Numbered from the stretch's first letter, positions 48,670 to 59,975 are shown. The stretch is DNA of 64,000 nt from Pristionchus mayeri (GCA_036245805.1 BTRK01000006.1:14726365-14790364), one strand, 5' to 3'. Numbers and translations are program-made. Notes: generated by a model from the sequence alone, not told the origin.

Positions 48670-49238
48670 AGCCTAGAAGCGGTCAGGTCACTATCGGCTG
48701 TCGAACAGACGTCAATCCTTGAATATCTTCAACCTTTCCTTCGCGACACTAACATTCATACTCTCACACTGACTGACCCAACGGTCGCTGATAAATGTTC
48801 GGAGATTCTTGAAGGAAAACACGTGAACAACCTCAGCGTCGACATGGCGGACAATGATGACTTGTTAGTTACACTCATCATTTTTCAACGATTTACCCTT
48901 TGTCAGTATGCCAACAGTACGATTAGCCGAACGGTTAAGACTTGACACTATTTTCATCAGCCTCGGAGGGCTAACTGAACGCAAGTTATATTATATTTTT
49001 TCAGCATTTTCTTATCCCTGCATGTTCGTCATTTTATTTAGACTCGAGAAAGTACATATTGCGAATCGCAAATTGCACGACTCATTTTCGAATTTTGGTA
49101 AGGGAATATCATCGGAGTGAACAATATCCGAGAATCAACGTGCTGATCAAAGATATTCTAAGATTAAAGTGCGAAAACCTGGAATTCAAAGCTGTAGGAA
49201 TACCCCTATTTACGGGAGGTGTTGAGAAATTAATTGAG
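48670..49238 (+). pseudogene. F-box-family gene fragment, right copy (exons 4-6)
   Basis: Exons 48670-48863, 48907-48980 and 49042-49238 are in consistent phase with those of the minus-strand gene at 56.4-59.9 kb; exon 5 is 74 bases in both. Joining exon 5 to exon 6 in frame needs a GC donor (CTGAAC|GCAAGT). The F-box exons and last exon are absent. Confidence 0.75.
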
Positions 49239-49375
49239 GTGATCCATTTACTTTTTTACCGATTATTTAAAAGTTTATACGTGATAAACCAAAGATCATC
49301 ATCCTCCATAAACCAAAGATGGTTGGCAAAATCGAATCACTATAAACCTTTTTGCACATGTACTAATTTTATTAT

Positions 49376-49978
49376 AACCCTGTGAGGAGACTGCAATGGG
49401 TGGATGCAGATGAGAAGCCCACGCCCGTCCCGAAGAAGTAAGAGCACGGAAAGAAGGAACTCCTCTGCTTCTTCTTCTCAGTGCTCGGTCCCATCTACTG
49501 GGAGATCCTGGCCCCTGGCACCAGCATCAATGCCGACCCCTTCTCTGAACAACTGGAAGATGTCGCGATCAGAGTCCCTCCCAGACTCTTGAACCAGGGC
49601 AAAATTCTTCTTCTGATGGACAATGCTCGCCCACATCGAGCGAAGATGACCCAGAAGAAAATAGACGAGCTGAAGATCGAGAGGATTCCCCATCCACCGT
49701 ATTCCCCGGACCTCTCCCCATGCGACTACCACTGCTTCCGCTCTCTCTCTGACTTCTGCAAAGGAAAGAAGTTCAAGAATCGAGATGAAGTTGTGAGGGC
49801 TTTCGTGAACTGGGCGGTCTCGAAGAAACCCGCATTCTGGAAGAGAGGAATCGAGACCCTGCCCAATCGCTGGAGGAAGGTAGTGAGAAAGAAGGGGGCA
49901 TAAATTGGTCACTGAGAATTGTAAAGCATTGAATAAAAAATAAAAACAAAAAAAATACGAACTTTCCGGACACCCCAA
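49376..49978 (+). mobile_element. 5'-truncated mariner, right copy
   Basis: Mirror of the left copy: the transposase C-terminal half lies on the plus strand with the same internal stop after PTPVPKK. It ends with the TIR GAACTTTCCGGACACCCCAA next to TA. Its presence in both arms shows the mariner inserted and was truncated before the arm duplication. Confidence 0.9.
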
Positions 49979-50180
49979 TAAATTGTCTTCCTTGCGGATT
50001 TTAACGAGCTGTGAGTGAAACACAAACTGGCTCGTAGTATCTTCTCAAAGACAGCTCAAATATTTGTATCCATTTTTTAAATATATTTTTTATAATAGTT
50101 GAAATCATAACACAGATTTTGTCAATGTACAAATTGGTACAAACACATCATGTACATCATCGGAACATGTGAAATAGTAA

Positions 50181-53161
50181 TCACTCAAGTTTGCGCTTCA
50201 TGACAATGTTCACTTTCACTCTGCTCATTACAAAAACTACCATTTTGCTTGTGATATACGCAGACAAAAGCAGGACGAGAGTGAGAAAAGCGGCCACATC
50301 CCATCCAACTTGAACGAGGAAGTTGTGATGCGCCCCGGCCAGGCGGTAGTGAGAGGAGAGGTTCTTCAATTGAGATTATTATCGTTGAGCACCCACTTCT
50401 GGTAGTACTAACCATGTTCATAAGTATGGTTCTCTGTTTACTCTCTATAGAATAAACATACCTTGAACTTGGCAGCAAACTCGATTCCCTCGATGAAAAT
50501 TCGCTCTGGTGTGTCAGGCTGTGCAGCAATCATCGCCGAGATTTCCCTGGCGCGATTACGGTATCTGAACATTACTACAGATCATGGAATGCACACCGCG
50601 TGCCTTACTTCTCATCGAATAGCACTTTCTCCAGAGCAGCTTGTAGATTTTCCTCGGTGATTTGTGATTTCCTGACAATTTCTCCCGTGCCGAGAGCCTT
50701 GGCGCGTCGAGCATTGTGCTGAAATTAATAGATATGAACAGTTTGAATGGCATTAATTATTTTTTCCATATTGCAACGTTCAAAGCGGTAAAATAAAATT
50801 ACTAACCACTTGATCAGCGAAGAGTGGGATGGATACGACTGGAACTCCGGCGAACGACGTCTCGGTAAAGGAGTTGAGGCCCATGTGCGAGATGAAGGCG
50901 ACAACGCGGGAGTCTTCTACAAATTAATTTCGAGTTTTGAAAATAACATGAAAAATGTATTCTAAATTCGATTGAGAAACAACTTCTCAATAGGTACAAG
51001 AATAATGTCACAATGCCGATTGCCAAACTCACGAAGCAGATCCGTCTGCGGCAGCCAGTTCAAGTTGAAGATGTTTGAGGCGTTCATCGCAGTTTTGCCA
51101 TCGAACTTCCATAGGAAGTTGAAGTCGGGGAAGCGCTATAAGCAGTTTCACGATATATTTTCACTAAAATTCCACATCTAATGTATACCTTGAAAGTGTT
51201 GACGAAGACACGAATACGGTCCGCACCGAATAGCTCTGGTGGAATCTGAAAAAAAAAACTAGTTGAAATTGTGCTTTAACATTGCAAATAATACCTGAGT
51301 TCCTAGCGAGAAGATGACGTTGCCTTTTGGTGCCAGATCGAGCATCTTGTTCATTTCCTGATATGGAATTGTGATAACTTCAAAGTTAGCAATCCTTTCA
51401 GCATGATGTTTCGAGTATTTTTAAATAGTCCTTACCTTGTTCAGTGGTTTCGGTGTCGGTCGCGCGACTCCGCCAATGTAGCGCATCCTGAATTGACAAA
51501 CATGTTCACGCTAGGTGATTCATCAAAGATTTTGTTTTAAATTGTAAGCTATTTCGTCCACTTGAGGTTCATATTGCTCGTGTAGAGTACAAAATGACCG
51601 AGTCCATGGAATGCAAGGCGCACCTCAGTGAGATCGGTCGCGGCTCCTCCAGTAGCGGGTGCGAGTTGGAGAAATCGATTGAAGTTCTCATCGCGATTTC
51701 GCGAACATCCGGAAAATCGTCGCCGAAACGAGCGCGGAACTTCCGGTTCTGAAAATTGTGTTATTGGAATTCGTAGTCAACACATACATACAAATGTTTC
51801 GAGGTAGAGACAAAATTTCACAACTATGGAAATACGAGCGATGAAAGCTTCTAACAAACGGATCTGGCTACCACAGACAGATCTGCGAACGTTTAATAAC
51901 TCCCAATTCCAGTGTACGATTCGATGTGTAGATATCGCTCCTTGATCACTCTGAGCGTCTCGTAGACGCGCGAGAAGAAAGAAGATCGATCAGCATGACT
52001 TTCATCGAAGTAAACTGAAAATAATGATTATCTTCGCGTAATCATTTTTTGCTCACTATTTTCATACAACGGCAGCTCCGGCAGTCCCGCGTAGTAGTAC
52101 TGCGTGTTGAAGAAGGGAGTGGGCGCATAGCTAACAACTGGTGCGATCTGCAGAATGACTCAGTCACGCCTTCAATCCACTATGAACACGAGCGGTCGGA
52201 ATAGGTCGGATGAGAACTATGAAGTCAGTATGATGCCTTTGACCGTTGATATACCGAATACGGCATGACGTCATAGTTCTCAGAATTTGCATATTGTTCA
52301 AATTCACGTACGTTATAATGATGAGCAAGTCCGAGGGAGCAGAATTCGTAGCCATTGATGAGTCCCAGATCGTATTTGTTGTTGGAGAGAAGATCAGCCA
52401 CTTCGGACGAGTCGAGAAGCACTGGAAATGGATAATTTAAATAGAAATCATTTATTCTTGGAATGCTCACTAGAACCTCACTAGAAATTTTTGTAATCCT
52501 CACTAGAACCAAGTAATCGAAACTGTAGTCGCTGTAGTATGACTGAAAATTACACTAGGTCGGGTGAGAACTATGACGCCATGCCGTGAAAATGAACTCA
52601 CAATCGCACAGGAGCGCAGAAGTACTGACGAAGCCGTTGCCCTTCGGCTTCACTCGATCCCAGTCCGATAGCTCTTCGAACGGGTTCGTAAGGTGGGCTT
52701 CTACAATGATACTCGTCGAGCGTGTTGGCTTATCATAATGGATACACTGTGACATGAAGCAATCGTTCATTATACTGACCTTTGTTCCACGGACTCTCTT
52801 CCTTGAAATGAACGGTCACGATCTTGTTGGCGCCGTAAGTTCCGGATAAGGAGACATACGAGTTGAACATGCCGAAAATCGCATCCTGAATATTGAAATT
52901 TTCAAGTGCCCTTTATATTTCTTTACTATGGTTTTGCAATAGTAATGCTTGGTGCACAACTAGTAGCCTGCGTCTCATTACATATTCAGTGAAAACGGGA
53001 AACTAGTGGAAACTGACCACACTATGTCCATGCTGCTTCAGCAGTGAGATGATCTTCTCGGCGAAGTTGAGATGACTCTTGCCGACGACGTGCACGTACA
53101 TCAGGATGTTCAGGCTCCATGAGAAATGGAGGAGGAGCAGGAAGACGGGGAGCAGGCGCAT
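50181..53161 (-). CDS. UDP-glucuronosyltransferase, right copy
   Basis: Exons mirror the left copy (start codon at 53161, stop at 50181). Here exon 10 (51189-51245) is preceded by an intact TTTTCAG acceptor, giving [20 protein letters not shown] with all phases consistent across 15 exons and about 506 residues. Motifs are as in the left copy: signal peptide, [30 protein letters not shown], and a C-terminal membrane anchor ([13 protein letters not shown], Met replacing Ile). The usual HGG of the UGT signature is HMG in both copies. This appears to be the functional member. By family it conjugates sugars to small lipophilic substrates, complementing the FMO 15 kb away. Confidence 0.9.
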
Positions 53162-53738
53162 TCTGAATGTGTATTGTTTCCAAAACTCGCGAAATTATAT
53201 CAAAACGGCTTCAATGTAATAAAGGAAAAACGTGACTCGCGCGCACACGAATGGGAAAGCATTGTCGATCATGAAAAGATGACGGGATCGTAAAATAATT
53301 AGACGTATGTAGTATGGTTTGCGATAGTTGATTAATAGATTGCTCGCCGACTAGACCGTATCTTCGTGTCATCGAACTACGTGTGGAACGGGCAGGCTCA
53401 CGGAACAAAATCAAAGCTGTTTCAGTATACTCTTTCCGCACAGATCCGCAGCATCGCTGCAATGTTTAATTGCGGTGAGAAGTGGCCACTCTCGAATGAG
53501 ATATCAGTATTATTTGCAATCAACGCGTGTTTGCTCGAGGCAGTCACCATAAAAATCGGGAGTTTCATGCTTGGACAGTTGATTACGTGATTGCTCATTG
53601 GATGCAGTGGACCCTCTCGTCTAGCCTGTCAAGTGACCAGTCCTTCATTGCTTCGATATTATGACGCGATTGGGAGAAATGACGGGAACCAAAATTGCAG
53701 ATTCAACAGATAAAGGGATGTGGAATCGTATCGTATAT

Positions 53739-53947
53739 AGCTTTTTATAAATTTTTGAATTTTCGAAATTTCCAGAGCCGGCTTTTAGGCAGTTTTGAGA
53801 AATCGCGGAATCCGTATGTACAAAAAGATCCTGGACCTTAGGGACACCTACTACGATAATCTCAAAGAGATCCGAGCACGTTTAACATTTTGTCAAAGTG
53901 GGGTCTCGATTTCATGCAATCTCTCAGAAGACGTGTTTTATATTACA
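53739..53947. repeat. Dispersed repeat segment similar to 905-1100
   Basis: Contains CCAGAGCCGGCTTTTAGGCA and the block CATGCAATCTCTCAGAAGAC, both also found (diverged) near 945-1095. The first block recurs at about 61435 and, inverted, near 63050. Confidence 0.55.
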
Positions 53948-54837
53948 TTACGTTGGTGCGAAAGTTTCTGACTATTTTCATATTTGGAGGTTTTGGCCTT
54001 GTCCATTCATCTCGTTTTGCGAATAAACTCCTCAGTTTATGAGGGCATGGGAATACTTTCTAAACTACACTATGCCGTTCTAATTCGGTCAACCAGGAAG
54101 GCACAATTCCCAGGCGAAGTATGTATTGTCCGTAATTTGCCAATCTTTTCAATTGATCATAGCTCCATGGAGAATTGTGATAGCGGCAAAACTGAACGAG
54201 TATGGCAAAGCCCAATGCATGCGCATATTACGGGATCGTACACAAGTTCATTAGACCGGAATGTCTGTTTAAAATTTACGTCAACGCACACAATTAGAGT
54301 GATTCTAAAGTTCCTAAGTTATGTTTCTTCGCCCTGTGTTCTTATAGATCAACCAAGAGAGCTCAATGGTGGAGCATTATATTATATCTAACTACCCTTT
54401 TTCACAATTTTATTTACAATTGAATTCATGCATCTATGGGCGATCGGGATATTCCATATCCGCGATTCAGAGAATTGGAGCATCGAAATCATCACTTACG
54501 ACTGTTCTTATCTATTCACGCGCAATAACGATCGGGTTTTCCACGTCTAAATGAACAAGCAACTCTTGCCCTATTATTTATATATTGGAGAATTTCAGGA
54601 GGTTACAAATATTCGAAAATTAGAGCTCAAGCAAAAACACTGAAAAACGCCAATTTCCGGAAGTTTCACTGAGAATATTAGTTTCTCCTGCTCAAGAAGC
54701 ACTAGATCCAATACATGTATATTACAGTAGTCCACTATTAGTGAGTTCACTACAACTATAAAAAATTACATACAATCGAAATATGGCAGCAGAAATTGAG
54801 CAAAAATTAATAGTCAGAAACTTTCGCACCAACCTAA
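53948..54837. mobile_element. Mariner-like element, non-coding copy
   Basis: TIRs TTACGTTGGTGCGAAAGTTT and TTAGGTTGGTGCGAAAGTTT (right end read in reverse) bound 890 bp. No transposase was found. The right end lies within the second exon of a minus-strand F-box-family copy, which it interrupts. Confidence 0.8.
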
Positions 54838-55098
54838 TACATCACAAGCTCGTCCACATTTGAATTAGGAGGAGAACGAAGTAGTGAATCCGAAATAGAT
54901 GAGTTTATCGAATGATTAATCTGCCAATAAATGAAATTACGATCAGTGCAACAATTATATTGTAATGTTGTTATTGATTTGCAATTAATAGTAATATCCA
55001 AAACTCACAACTCTGAGTTCTAGAAGGGACTCGACATACAAAATTCTGCATATCTTATCAATTGCAATGAGAGGCAGACCGCAAACTTTGATCACCAT
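54838..55098 (-). pseudogene. F-box-family gene copy, truncated by transposon
   Basis: Exon 1, 55009-55098, is exactly 30 codons (MVIKVCGLPLIAIDKICRIL...), an F-box-like segment. Exon 2 starts at 54920 (INHSINSSISDSLLRS) and runs until the mariner-like element at 54837 cuts in near its end. No further exons follow on the other side of the element. The conserved upstream element lies 65-107 bases before the ATG. Confidence 0.65.
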
Positions 55099-55162
55099 TT
55101 TCGTTGTTAACGATCAACTAGACATAACCGCGATCAGCCCATCATTTCGTATTTGGCTGTAA

Positions 55163-55205
55163 ATTATGATGCATCGGCTACAGTACTCAATGCCGCTCAC
55201 CGCAC
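55163..55205 (-). promoter_or_regulatory. Conserved F-box-family upstream element
   Basis: Minus strand reads GAGTACTGTAGCCGATGCAT, matching the element at 59927-59975 and in the inverted-repeat arms. It lies 65-107 bases upstream of the start codon at 55098. Confidence 0.5.
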
Positions 55206-55440
55206 ACCAAATATCGTTAATTTTCATGGTGGCCCGGCAATAATTGTTTCATGAGGATCATAAAAATCAAGACACTTGTACAATGATTTATGGCAAAGAC
55301 TAAGCAACTTATGTCGGAGGTGCGGGATAGTTATCACACGTCGAGATCCGGATTGCATATTTCACAGAACAATACTTTCGGCTTTAAATTCTAGATATTC
55401 ACACTTAAACGTAAAAAAAATCCAAAGGCATCCAAGCAAG

Positions 55441-55652
55441 GCTTTTTTGCCACCCCCGCGCCAATTCTGCGTTCGGTCTGTCCTGAGGTTATGAGCGACC
55501 TATGCGTGAGGCTACCGCCCGTGTGCACGTGGTGGGGGATTTCTGACATATTTCTTAACCCCCGTGGTCTGGGTGGATCTGCAGGCGGTCCAACACATGA
55601 CCATCGGATTCGCATTCTAGGCACACAACCACTGCGCCACCTTGCCCGCCAC
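55441..55652 (-). mobile_element. tRNA-derived SINE, second family
   Basis: On the minus strand the element opens GGTGGCGCAGTGGTTGTG (A-box-like). The rest includes CAGATCCACCCAGACCACGG and CCTCAGGACAGACCGAACGC and ends GGCGCGGGGGTGGCAAAA. The tail matches 14012-14105. This is distinct from the SINE at 2475. Target duplications were not identified. Confidence 0.6.
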
Positions 55653-55929
55653 TTCTGACTCAGAATCTCTTGAATTAAGAAGTCAATTTTTGAAGGAGGT
55701 TAATTCAATAATGTATATCATTGATTTTATGTTCGAATCATTTAGATTCGATTTTTTAGGCTAATTTAAAAAAAAAGAGCTGTGACTTGGACAGGCTGAA
55801 GAACTGGAGTGCGAAGTATTTCTGCAATTTTTAACAGATTAAAAACATTTTGCGTTATATAATTTACTCTATGCTAATAGTTGTACTAGTTGTGAGGGAG
55901 TACATTACAATTAAACATGATAAGGGCGT

Positions 55930-56163
55930 CCATGTGTGAATCATGGGGGCAATGTGCTCTAAAAGATCGCATTTATCGAACGATTGACCTGTCAAGGAAT
56001 ACTTTATATTAGTACCATCATGTTATTGAAACTAGTGAAGTTTGTTTTGAGAGTCATAATATTCCTGAAGCACTGCTCTCAGTTCTAAAAGATCCCCAAT
56101 ATTCAAAATTAAACAGATCTTGTCAATTGCAATGATAGTTAGACCTCGATATTCGAGCATCAT
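55930..56163 (-). pseudogene. F-box-family gene copy with early stop
   Basis: Exon 1 (56074-56163) is again exactly 30 codons (MMLEYRGLTIIAIDKICLIL) and F-box-like. Exon 2 begins at the acceptor before 55988 (VNRSINAIF) but meets TAG at once and is degenerate after it. No later exons were found before the SINE. A pseudogene fragment between two other family copies on the same strand. Confidence 0.6.
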
Positions 56164-56392
56164 ATACGATGCTATAGAGGAACAATTAAACAGATCCGCA
56201 AGTGCAGCATTATTTTGACTGCAAATGCAAAAAAATGCATGCATCTCTGCTCGTATTGATCGAAGTCAGAAATAGTATAACATATACGATTCATTATCAT
56301 GGATGAAAACCGAATGAATCAGTGGAAATTCAGTAAAAAATAAAGTTAGAAGGGGCTGTGTGTTAATCGTAACTGGATAATCTTGATACAAA

Positions 56393-59300
56393 TCAATCAA
56401 AATCCACTTGCTTAATATGAAGTCCTCGAATCGACACGCCGAACAATATTGGTGGAATATTGATTTTGTATGTGCCAATAATACGTTCATCAAAGGGCGC
56501 GGCATTGGTACTCACCCTAACATACACTCTCTTACCCACGTGATGGACATACTGAAATTAATATTGTTGATTCGCCATTACAAGAAAATATAATATGAAT
56601 AAACCTCAGCTCACTGATATATTAGGTTGATGCAAAAGTTTCTCTCTATTTTATTTTTTTAACTTTCTCCAGCCATATTTGCCTGACTTTAATTTCCATT
56701 TAGCAGTAGTTGTGGACGTATTGGTACATTACACTCGCTGTATCAAATCATTCCTGGAAAGCTTAGTACGGTGTAAACTAGGGGTATCCCCAACCCGATT
56801 TCATCGTTATCGAATATCGTTACCCCATCTGTCAATTATGTATTAATAATGCAAGTTTCGTAATAGAGATTATATCGAATTTAATGTTCCGAACCATTCG
56901 ATGTTTCCGCCAATGGAAGTTACGACATTTAGTCCCCGATCGTCGTTAACAATATTGTCGGACTCGATTATTTTGCCACGTAATTGCGAAACGGGTTTTG
57001 CCCGTTGCTTGTGCGTTCTGTTCGGTTTTATCCCGTTTGTTTACTGTTTGTTTGCTTCTAAAATATATAAAGTTCCGTATTTCACTCTGCCTCGCCATTC
57101 GAATGTCAATTAGGGCTGGGAATCGGTTAACTCGGGGTAGTTTTCCGCATTTCGTGTCCGGCGTCTCTTCTTGAAGATTCTCTCTTTCTCTCTCTATATT
57201 TTCCTTTCACATTTCTTGTTCTTGCACTCTCTTCTTCAACTTGGTCTTTTATTTTATTGTCGTCTGTCTTTAGGTTCCTTCTGGAACTGAGCGTATCGTA
57301 ACTGTGTGTCTCAAGTGAGCACATCAGTTGTAGGTTCCGTGTGGAACTGAGCGTTGTTGTAACTGTGTGTCTCGAGTGAGCACATCAGTTGTAGGTTCCG
57401 TGTGGAACTGAGCGTTGTAGCGGTGTGCCTCATCCTTGTTTTTCCTGGCTACTTGTGAGTCGGGTGCGTATAGGAGAGAGAGCACAATCGTTCAACGGGA
57501 ATAAATAATTAAAATGTCAAAATCTCAAAATTTTGCATTTTTTTGTGTACTTTGTTGAACCCTACCATTTGAACGCACGCTAATAATTGATTTTGCCCAT
57601 CTGAAGAGTGATACTACTCAAGTTGCTCTTCATGAATATTAGGAAATATCAAACCTTCAATAGGCGTTGAAAGCTGAGAATTATCAAAATTGCTGATTTC
57701 CCTGTTCAAATTTCTTAATTTTGTTGTATCAAGCAGCTATGCACGTGCAGTCCTCTCCAGTTTAAGGGTAATATTAATACTGACGAGCACTTCATTGTCC
57801 ACAACAGTATGGTTAGCTGAGCCAACGGCTAAACATTCGGGGCTATGAAATGTAATTCTGCAGAAATTTATCTCGCGGAATTATCTAATTAGACGCTCAT
57901 CTCAACTTGGCATGACGGCACACTGATATTGAATTACATTCATGAGCATCCCCAGTCATCATACTTTACACTGGTACAATACAATACAATACAATATTTA
58001 TCAGTTATCGCTTTCTGGGCGCAGATCAAGATGTGGGGTCAGAAAAGGTCGTTCTTCTCATTTCAAGATGGTCATTTGCGGTGTGCTTGCGAGAGGATGT
58101 TGGATTGCATTGCATAGATAGAATCTCACTATAGGTCGTAAACGAAGCCTTGCGTGTTCTAGAATCTTCTCTGCACGAATCCGCCAGACTCGATGATCAA
58201 TCTTTCAACGAGATGAACGAGTCTAGATTCTGAAGGACCAAACATCTTAGTAGGTCATACCCATCACACGGTGACCAATCCGGCTTGGATGGGGATTCTC
58301 TTTTCTTGATGAGTCGAAGGCGGAAGCGAGGGGTATTAGGGGAATCCAATCCAAATCAGAGAGAAAAGGTAGAGGGACCGCTCGCGACGACTAACAAGGA
58401 ATGGAATGATTTACACTGGTATGTATGATTAACCCCCACCTCTTTTCCCCATTTTGCAATAACATTATAAAAAATTAGTTTGAAAATCAATTTTGCGAAA
58501 TTGGACGGATTGCTGTATCGACGCTGCTAATTCTCGAGAACTGGGATACGGCTCGTTATAAAGAGTATTCATGTACCCTTTTATTGCACAAGACTGTAAG
58601 AGAATTGATCTACCTAGGATGTCAGGGGAAGCAAAAAGGTAAATTTCTAAAAAAAGGGAGAAACTTTTGCATCAACCTGATATGTCTACGTATAGCCGTA
58701 TAACCTATTAAATCAATCACCTCAATTAATTTCTCAAAGGAGTCCGATGCAATTAATGGTTTTCTTCCAGCTGAGAAATCCAGATCGTCGCACTTCAAGC
58801 TGATAATCTTTTGGATAAGCAGGTTGATTTTCGGATACGGCTCACGATATTCCCTCACAGTAACACGCAAATTACGCGCGATATTTGCGAATTGCAAGAT
58901 GTACTTTCTCGAGTCTAAATACTTACAAAAATTTAAACACTGAAACATTCAGCCTACGTTCACTAAGCCCTTGAGTGCTGACAGCAATTGTGTCTGGTCT
59001 TATCCGATTGGCCAATCGTACCATTGGTATACTGAATAAGCTAGAATATTTTGTGTTTGGGCACTTCTTGGATATTTGGCCCACCCCAAATATCATTTCT
59101 CATCCCCTCTTCATCACAAATTGGTTTTGTGACTTATTTTTAGATATTTAGATCGGCCAATTATCCAAGAATTGCCGACATATGTATGTGTAGCAACTAA
59201 CAAATCGGCAGTCTCGTCCACGTCGACGCTGAATGTATCAACGTGCTTCCCTTCAAGAATCTCCGAGCACTTCTCAGCCACCTTCGGCTCTGTGAGATTG

Positions 59301-59859
59301 AGATAATGGATTTTAGTGTCTCGAAGAAAAGGTTGAAGATATTCAAGGATAGACAACTGTTGGATAACTGATACTGGCGATGCTTGTAAGCTCTAAACTA
59401 TGATTGTTTTTATTATTCTTAAATGAATACTTACGGAAAAAGCGCGAAAATTATGCTCGAATATGCCGAGATTATTAAGGAGAATTAAAAACAATAATCT
59501 CGACATGAATCCGGATTGGCGATGGAAATGAAGAGAGAAGTGATCCTGTTATGGTTAATTGATTTTCTTTAACTGAATTCACGCTGTAGTATTCGAATAT
59601 TTGATTGTTTTTAGCTGACAAATTTCGTTAATTACCTTCACAATTACAAGACTATCCACATGCAAATCGGAATGAGAACGTAGTAACGAATCCGAAACCA
59701 TTGACTTTGTCGAACAATTAACCTGAAAAAAATATCTCTCTCGAAACTACAAATAATTTTACAACTTACAACTCTCAATTTGACAATAGTTCTGTTAGCC
59801 GACATTCCGCAGATTTTGTCAATAGAGTTGTGAGGAAGACTCCGAAATTAGATCGCCAT
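56393..59859 (-). CDS. F-box-family gene, near-complete copy
   Basis: Seven exons, all in agreeing phase: 59770-59859, 59636-59722, 59435-59545, 59202-59392, 58958-59031, 58721-58914 and 56393-56551, about 300 residues. Exon 1 is the F-box-like part (SLPHNSIDKICGMSANRTIV). The middle carries ILEYLQPFLRDTKIHYLNL and INLLIQKIISLKCDDLDF; the end VHHVGKRVYVRVS aligns loosely with the last exons of the plus-strand copies. By family the F-box would dock Skp1 in a ubiquitin ligase. The C-terminal region should recognise the target. Oddity: codon 4 of the start shared with sister copies is TAA (ATG GCG ATC TAA), so either translation starts elsewhere or this is a nearly intact pseudogene. A 2.06 kb mariner-like element fills the last intron. 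Confidence 0.65.
57271..57430. repeat. ~60 bp tandem repeat, about 2.6 units
   Basis: Units start TAGGTTCCGTGTGGAACTGA and continue through GTAACTGTGTGTCTC(A/G)AGTGAGC. The first has a few substitutions and the third is partial. Possibly part of an old LTR or satellite; not identifiable further. Confidence 0.85.
57971..57996. repeat. (ACAAT)n microsatellite
   Basis: Four to five ACAAT units follow CACTGGT. Simple sequence. Confidence 0.8.
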
Positions 59860-59926
59860 TTCAGCAGTGAACAATAATATAGCACATGGAACTTCGATCT
59901 GTACATTCTTTCCTAATTAGCGCGAA

Positions 59927-59975
59927 ATAATGACGCATCGGATACAGTACCCACAACACCGCACACTCCTTACTC
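59927..59975 (-). promoter_or_regulatory. Conserved F-box-family upstream element
   Basis: Minus strand reads GGGTACTGTATCCGATGCGT, 70-115 bases upstream of the start codon at 59859. The spacing matches that at 55163-55205. It is a candidate shared promoter element of the minus-strand family members. Confidence 0.5.

Larger units (their letters stand above)
48479..53738. repeat. Right arm of 11.5 kb inverted duplication
   Basis: Reverse-complement partner of 42223-47482. It begins ACTTTATTTCTTGATCGAG and ends ATCGTATCGTATATA. Beyond 53738 the sequence (GCTTTTTATAAATTTTTGAA) is unrelated to that left of 42223, which places the breakpoint precisely. Confidence 0.95.
56622..58680. mobile_element. 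Large mariner-like element with internal repeats
   Basis: TIRs TTAGGTTGATGCAAAAGTTT and TCAGGTTGATGCAAAAGTTT (right end reversed), with TA on both sides, bound 2059 bp. No transposase was recognised. The interior includes a tandem repeat (57271-57430) and an (ACAAT)n run near 57973. A region at about 56775-57500 looks like a separate insertion (the word TGTCAATTA occurs at both 56831 and 57103). It lies in the last intron of the F-box-family gene. Confidence 0.75.

Noticed and set aside
56775..57500. Solo LTR of a retrotransposon
   Set aside because: A TATA-like word and polyA signal are present, but no clear TG...CA ends or target duplication could be established.
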